Below the pieces are notes generated by a model, which saw only the letters and a list, made by a program, of their open reading frames with translations, searched no databases and had not been told where the DNA came from. A program made the position numbers and the translations under genes. From Intestinibacillus sp050255995 (GTDB lineage: Bacteria; Bacillota; Clostridia; Oscillospirales; Butyricicoccaceae): 64,000 nt of DNA. This document shows, one piece after another, positions 59,837 through 64,000 of the stretch. The stretch spans positions 1 through 64,000 of the forward strand of contig JBFWIM010000001.1 in the NCBI GenBank assembly GCA_050255995.1, written 5' to 3'. Positions within the stretch are counted from its first letter, which is position 1, and the number at the start of each line of letters is the position of its first letter.

Positions 59837-61099
59837 TTAAATATTATCAAACAGATGCGTGAAATCGAAGGTGGAGAAGTAATCCGCCGGGGTCTCTGCG
59901 CGGCGAATCAGCTCGGACGAGCCGTCCTCCTTCAGCAGAACCTCCGCGGAACGAAGCTTTCCGTTGTAATTGTAGCCCATGGAGAAGCCGTGCGCGCCGG
60001 TATCATGAATGCACAGATAGTCGCCGATTGCAATTTCGGGCAGCATACGGTCAATGGCAAACTTGTCATTGTTTTCGCACAGGCCGCCAGTCACATCGTA
60101 CTTGTGGTCGCAGGGGGTGTTCTCCTTGCCCAGCACGGTGATGTGATGATACGCGCCGTACATGGCGGGACGCATCAGGTTGGCCGCACAGGCGTCGCAG
60201 CCGATGTATTCCTTGTAGGTGTGCTTCTGGTGGATGCATTTGGTGATCAGGCAGCCGTAAGGCGCCAGGATAAAACGGCCCATTTCGGTATAAATCGCCA
60301 CATCGCCCATGCCCGCAGGGACGAGAATATCGTCAAACGCCTTGTGCACGCCCGCGCCGATAGCGAGGATGTCGTTCGGCTGCTGCCCGGGACGATAGGG
60401 AATGCCGACGCCGCCGGACAGGTTGATGAAAGCGATGTGCACGCCGGTTTCCTTTTGCAGTTCCACCGCAGTCTGGAACAGGATGCGGGCAAGCGCCGGA
60501 TAATATTCATTTGCAACGGTGTTGGAAGCCAGGAAAGCGTGAATGCCGAAATGCTTGACGCCCTTGTCGCGGAGCTTCAGGAACGCTTCGGTCATCTGGC
60601 GGCGGGTCATGCCGTATTTGGCCTCGGACGGGGTGTCCATGATCTCGTTGTTAATCTTAAAGTCGCCGCCCGGATTAAAACGGCACGACACCGTTTCCTG
60701 GAACGGGGCGACTGTTTCGTAGAAATCGATGTGCGTGATATCGTCGAAGTTGACGATCGCGCCGAGCTCGGCGGCGAGCTTGAAATCTTCAGCCGGGGTC
60801 ACGTTTGACGAGAACATGATGTTGTGGCCGGTCAGACCGACCGCGCGGGACATCAGCAGCTCGGTATAGCTGGAGCAGTCCGCGCCAAAGCCCTCCTCGC
60901 CCAGGATCTGGAGAAGGCGTGGATTCGGCGTAGCCTTGACGGCGAAATATTCCTTAAAGCCCGGATTCCAGGCAAACGCCTGGCGGACCTTGCGGGCATT
61001 TTCACGGATGCCCTTTTCATCATAAAGGTGGAACGGCGTGGGATAAGTCTGTGCAAGTTCCTGCACCTGCTGCAGGGTGACAAAGGGCTTCTTTTCCAT
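59837..61099 (-). CDS. lysA: Diaminopimelate decarboxylase
   Basis: A 420-residue fold-III PLP decarboxylase making lysine from meso-diaminopimelate. Lys55 in YFAVKATPNP binds PLP; GADCSSYTELLMS, INLSGGVGIPYRPGQ and IYTEMGRF hold phosphate and cofactor; GGLCENNDKFAID is the substrate-side motif and YNYNGKLRSAEVL closes the active site. A carboxynorspermidine decarboxylase or other family member is less likely. AAGGAAGTG precedes the ATG at 61099. No other lysine genes are nearby. Confidence 0.88.
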   Translation of the reverse strand: MEKKPFVTLQQVQELAQTYPTPFHLYDEKGIRENARKVRQAFAWNPGFKEYFAVKATPNPRLLQILGEEGFGADCSSYTELLMSRAVGLTGHNIMFSSNVTPAEDFKLAAELGAIVNFDDITHIDFYETVAPFQETVSCRFNPGGDFKINNEIMDTPSEAKYGMTRRQMTEAFLKLRDKGVKHFGIHAFLASNTVANEYYPALARILFQTAVELQKETGVHIAFINLSGGVGIPYRPGQQPNDILAIGAGVHKAFDDILVPAGMGDVAIYTEMGRFILAPYGCLITKCIHQKHTYKEYIGCDACAANLMRPAMYGAYHHITVLGKENTPCDHKYDVTGGLCENNDKFAIDRMLPEIAIGDYLCIHDTGAHGFSMGYNYNGKLRSAEVLLKEDGSSELIRRAETPADYFSTFDFTHLFDNI

Positions 61100-61260
61100 T
61101 GGAGACACTTCCTTCGCTATCGGTTGATGTGGGTTCCCGCCCGGATATGAGCACGCACGGAGCGTTCTCGGAGCCGGCGCGGTATCGGGAAAAACGGCGC
61201 CTTGGGGGAGCCGTTTTATGTTATCAGAAGGGAATGGCACTTCCCTCCGGAAGCAGTGGT

Positions 61261-61488
61261 TTAATCTTTTTTGCCGAGGATGCGCTCGAACCGGCGTTGC
61301 AGCTCTTCTTCACGGCGCGCCGTTTCCTCAAAATCGATACGGAGCACGCGGTCGTCCTCGTACTCGACAACCATGCCCTCGGCGATCATCTCAGGCGTGT
61401 TTGCACGCGGGATGTTGATCATACCGTCGTCGGTTTCCAGTATCACAAGATCGCCTTCGAAACGGTCAATGATCGCGATTTTCTTCAT
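61261..61488 (-). CDS. DUF3006 protein
   Basis: A 75-residue DUF3006 protein: IIDRFEGDLVILETDDG and a highly charged C-terminal helix. It overlaps the upstream metallo-hydrolase by ATGA. This pairing (ComEC-like hydrolase with DUF3006) recurs in Clostridia; the function is unknown. Confidence 0.9.
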   Translation of the reverse strand: MKKIAIIDRFEGDLVILETDDGMINIPRANTPEMIAEGMVVEYEDDRVLRIDFEETARREEELQRRFERILGKKD

Positions 61489-62411
61489 GCGGCATTCTCC
61501 TCCTTCTGTGAAGTCTCGGGCTGCTCATCAGTCATTGCAAAGTCCAGCACAACCGTCCCGTCGACGGCGGTGTTATAAATTTTCGTAAATCCGGCGTTTT
61601 CAAGGTTTTCAACCGTCTGCGGATCGGGATGGCCGTAATCATTGCCGGCGCCGCAGGAGATGACAGCGGTTTTTGCCTTGATGCGCGCGAGGAATTCGGG
61701 TGTGGACGAAGTGCTGCTGCCGTGATGCCCGACCTTGAGCACATCGCAGGTAAGCACGGCCTCGGAGTGCAGCAGGGACTCCTCAATCTCCTTTTCGGCA
61801 TCGCCCATAAAGAGCACCTTGTGGCGGCCGGCCTCCAGCATGGTCACGAGCGAATAGTTGTTGACATTACTGAAGGTTTTATCGGGATCCGGGCTCAGGA
61901 ATTGCAGATAAGCGCCGCTGGTCAGAACAATGCCGGTATTGACCTTCGGGTTGATGACGGTAATGTTCTTGGTTTCAATCATATCCAACATGCGCTCAAA
62001 GGCCTGCGTTGAGGCCGTGGCGTTCGGCATGTAAACCGTATCCACCTGGAAGTTGCCGAGAACCGCCGCCATGCCGCCGATATGATCCTCATGGGGATGG
62101 GTTGCGATGACTGCGGTGAGGTGCGAAATGTTCTGCTTTTTCAGGTAGCTCACAACAGTGTCGGCCGCGGAGGCCGGCCCGGCATCAATCAGAACGGCCT
62201 GGTCGCCGGAGACGATCAGCTCGCTGTCACCCTGGCCAACGTCGATGAAATGCACCGAGGTTTCGGCTGTCAGGCGGTTGCCGAGGCCATGCTCCTTATA
62301 ATAGAGCTGACCGACGTTAAACAGGACCAGCGCAATCGCCATGCCAATCAGGGCCGCGTGCTTTTTGGTACCGCCCTGGCGTTTAAACCATTCACTGATT
62401 TTCTCAAACAC
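61485..62411 (-). CDS. Membrane-anchored ComEC-like metallo-beta-lactamase-fold hydrolase
   Basis: A 308-residue enzyme. One N-terminal membrane helix (about 18-38) places an MBL domain (about 48-290) outside. Metal site: HFIDVGQGDSELI, THPHEDHIGG (HxHxDH), GDAEKE and GHHGSSTS. The family resembles the C-terminal domain of ComEC, which may degrade the non-transported DNA strand, so an extracellular nuclease or phosphodiesterase is plausible. DUF3006 is coupled behind it. Confidence 0.88.
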   Translation of the reverse strand: MFEKISEWFKRQGGTKKHAALIGMAIALVLFNVGQLYYKEHGLGNRLTAETSVHFIDVGQGDSELIVSGDQAVLIDAGPASAADTVVSYLKKQNISHLTAVIATHPHEDHIGGMAAVLGNFQVDTVYMPNATASTQAFERMLDMIETKNITVINPKVNTGIVLTSGAYLQFLSPDPDKTFSNVNNYSLVTMLEAGRHKVLFMGDAEKEIEESLLHSEAVLTCDVLKVGHHGSSTSSTPEFLARIKAKTAVISCGAGNDYGHPDPQTVENLENAGFTKIYNTAVDGTVVLDFAMTDEQPETSQKEENAA

Positions 62412-62468
62412 GTTTTATAAGTCTCCTTCATGATTGATGGCGATATGTCGGTATGCCGGAAGAAACGG

Positions 62469-63965
62469 TTAGTCTGTGCAGGTATGATAGGTGTCAAACT
62501 CCGCCGCAACCTCAGCGCCGGGCGCCGGGGTCAGCAGGCTGACAACGACGATGGCTGCGAGACCGAACACAAAGCCGGGGACGATTTCATAAAGATCAAA
62601 GATGCCGCCCGAAAGCTGCGCCCAGACCAGATCGACCACGCCGCCGACGATGATGCCAGCGAGCGCGCCCTGACGGTTCGCGCGTCTCCAGAACAGCGAG
62701 CACAGCACCACTGGGCCAAAAGTCGCGCCGAAGCCGCCCCAGGCGTAGGATACCAGCCCGAGCACCGTGCTTTCCGGATTGGTGGCGATGAGCGCCGCGA
62801 TTACCGCGACCGCGATGACGCAGACGCGGCTGACCCACATCAGCTCTCCCGCGGAGGCCTTCGGGCGTATTTTTTCGTGATAAAAGTCCTCGGTGATCGC
62901 GGATGCGGTGACCAAGAGCTGGCTGTCCGCCGTGGACATGATGGCCGCGAGGATCGCGGACAGGAAGATGCCGGCGATGAAGACCGGGAACAGACGCGTG
63001 ACCATGGTGATGTATACGGTCTCCTGCGCGCCGCCCTGCAGCAGTACATCGCCCAGCAGCATGCGGCCGGACATACCGATGGCAATCGCGGCGGTCAGAG
63101 AAATGACGACCCAGACCGTTGCAATGCGGCGGGATTTTTTGATCGCCGCCGGGGATTCAATGCCCATAAAGCGCACCAGAATGTGCGGCTGGCCAAAATA
63201 GCCGAGCCCCCATGCGACAAGGGAAACGATACCGAGGACAGTATAAGGCTGTCCGGTAGCGCCGTCAACCAGCATGCTCAGAAAATGCGGATTAAATGCA
63301 TGGACCTGGTCGAGAAACGGAACCGGGCCGCCCATTTCACCGATTGCCAGGGCGGGTACCGCGATCACACAGAGAAACATCAGCATGCCCTGGAAAAAAT
63401 CCGTCCAGCATACCGCGAAAAAGCCGCCCGCGAAGGTATAGGATACAACGACGACCGCGCCGATCGCCAGCGCGACCAGATACGGCAGGCCGAATACGGA
63501 GGAAAACAGCTTCGCCGCGCTGACAAAGCCGGACGCGGTATAAAACAGAAAAAAGACCAGGATAAACAGAGCTGAAACGACGGAAAGGACGCCGCTCTTG
63601 TCGTGGAAGCGGTTTTTAAAGAACTGCGGTAATGTGATGGAGTCCCCCGCCACCTTGGTGTATTGCCGCAGCCGTTTTGCCACAAACAGCCAGTTGAGAT
63701 ATGTACCGATACCCAGGCCGATTGCGATCCAGCCGGCGGAAATGCCGGAAAGATATGCCGCGCCGGGCAGGCCCATCAGCAGCCAGCCCGACATGTCGGA
63801 CGCCTGCGCGGACATGGAAGTAACCCAGGAGCCGAGCTTGCGGCCGCCCAGGAAGTATTCGGTGGTCGTACGGCTTTTACCGTAAAAATACATGCCAATG
63901 CAGATCATAAAAACCAGATAAACTGCAAAGGCAAGGATCAGGAATACGTTTGACGAAACTAACAT
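62469..63965 (-). CDS. putP: Sodium/proline symporter
   Basis: A 498-residue SSS-family symporter with about thirteen membrane helices. N-terminal: FFLGGRK-type EYFLGGRKLGSWVTSMSAQA and DMSGWLLMGLPGAAY; a late STADSQLLVTASAITEDFYH stretch holds the sodium-site Ser/Thr residues of PutP. Other SSS solutes are possible. AAGGAGGGTAACC precedes the ATG. The promoter -10 is at the window edge. Confidence 0.93.
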   Translation of the reverse strand: MLVSSNVFLILAFAVYLVFMICIGMYFYGKSRTTTEYFLGGRKLGSWVTSMSAQASDMSGWLLMGLPGAAYLSGISAGWIAIGLGIGTYLNWLFVAKRLRQYTKVAGDSITLPQFFKNRFHDKSGVLSVVSALFILVFFLFYTASGFVSAAKLFSSVFGLPYLVALAIGAVVVVSYTFAGGFFAVCWTDFFQGMLMFLCVIAVPALAIGEMGGPVPFLDQVHAFNPHFLSMLVDGATGQPYTVLGIVSLVAWGLGYFGQPHILVRFMGIESPAAIKKSRRIATVWVVISLTAAIAIGMSGRMLLGDVLLQGGAQETVYITMVTRLFPVFIAGIFLSAILAAIMSTADSQLLVTASAITEDFYHEKIRPKASAGELMWVSRVCVIAVAVIAALIATNPESTVLGLVSYAWGGFGATFGPVVLCSLFWRRANRQGALAGIIVGGVVDLVWAQLSGGIFDLYEIVPGFVFGLAAIVVVSLLTPAPGAEVAAEFDTYHTCTD

Positions 63966-63991
63966 GGTTACCCTCCTTGAATTACTTGTTC

Positions 63992-63997
63992 ATTATA
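63992..63997 (-). promoter_or_regulatory. -10 element of putP
   Basis: TATAAT on the minus strand; the -35 lies outside the window. Confidence 0.6.
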
Positions 63998-64000
63998 TAA

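Overview
The window looks like a stretch of core chromosome from an anaerobic, endospore-forming, fairly GC-rich Firmicute of the class Clostridia, probably an Oscillospirales/Ruminococcaceae-type gut bacterium. This is inferred, not proven. The supporting genes are pyruvate:ferredoxin oxidoreductase, a sodium-pump oxaloacetate decarboxylase, the spoIID/spoIIQ pair, Gram-positive style AGGAGG ribosome binding sites, a cysteine T-box leader, LexA boxes of the CGAAC-N4-GTTYG type, and TTGACA/TATAAT promoters with 17-18 base spacers. There is no insertion sequence, complete prophage, CRISPR array or rRNA gene.

Layout. 0-10.5 kb (+): yqeY, a lipoprotein followed by a two-component system, a DUF1385 membrane protein, prmC, LexA-controlled recA with recX, rimO and pgsA. 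10.5-12.3 kb: cysS behind a T-box. 12.4-15.6 kb (-): the four-gene oxaloacetate decarboxylase pump with a separate biotin carrier. 16-23 kb: tRNA-Arg, a diguanylate cyclase, secG, a sugar nucleotidyltransferase, pyruvate kinase and an LCP cell-wall enzyme. 23-26 kb (-): a cation/proton antiporter behind a fluoride riboswitch, then a PadR/DUF1700/PspC stress operon with a perfect auto-operator. 26-29 kb: a small accessory patch with an orphan tail-fibre-like protein, a NifX-like protein, mscL fused to a zinc ribbon, and an SOS-type operon (78-aa protein plus sigma-region-4 protein) with two LexA boxes. 29-32 kb: citrate synthase, spoIID and spoIIQ. 32-39 kb: a GGDEF/EAL protein and an operon of GH10-like hydrolase, acyl-ACP thioesterase, MNT, HEPN and GluQRS. 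39-47 kb: tRNA-Gly, a malQ-HAD-LUD operon, trmB, a phosphoribosyltransferase-like protein, infC-rpmI-rplT with an AUU-started infC, and DUF1292. 46.6-49.4 kb: a candidate structured RNA, a 30-residue small gene and polyphosphate kinase. 49.5-56.4 kb: an SLH/VanY peptidase, a DnaA-box cluster, a YifB-type AAA protein and pyruvate:ferredoxin oxidoreductase. 56.5-64 kb: a LacI regulator divergent from an orphan sugar-binding lipoprotein, a zinc-ribbon membrane protein, lysA, a DUF3006/ComEC-like hydrolase pair and a proline symporter.

How the genes work together. Energy metabolism turns on pyruvate: pyruvate kinase makes it, pyruvate:ferredoxin oxidoreductase oxidises it, and the decarboxylase pump makes it from oxaloacetate while exporting sodium. 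The sodium-coupled proline symporter could use that gradient. DNA-damage control is visible at recA, at the 28.7 kb operon and possibly at the orphan tail gene. Envelope functions recur throughout: two-component sensing, LCP, VanY, a GH10-like enzyme and mscL.

The strongest leads for something new are the double-LexA operon with its nearby orphan tail gene, the unclassified structured RNA with the adjacent 30-aa gene, and the fluoride switch on an antiporter.
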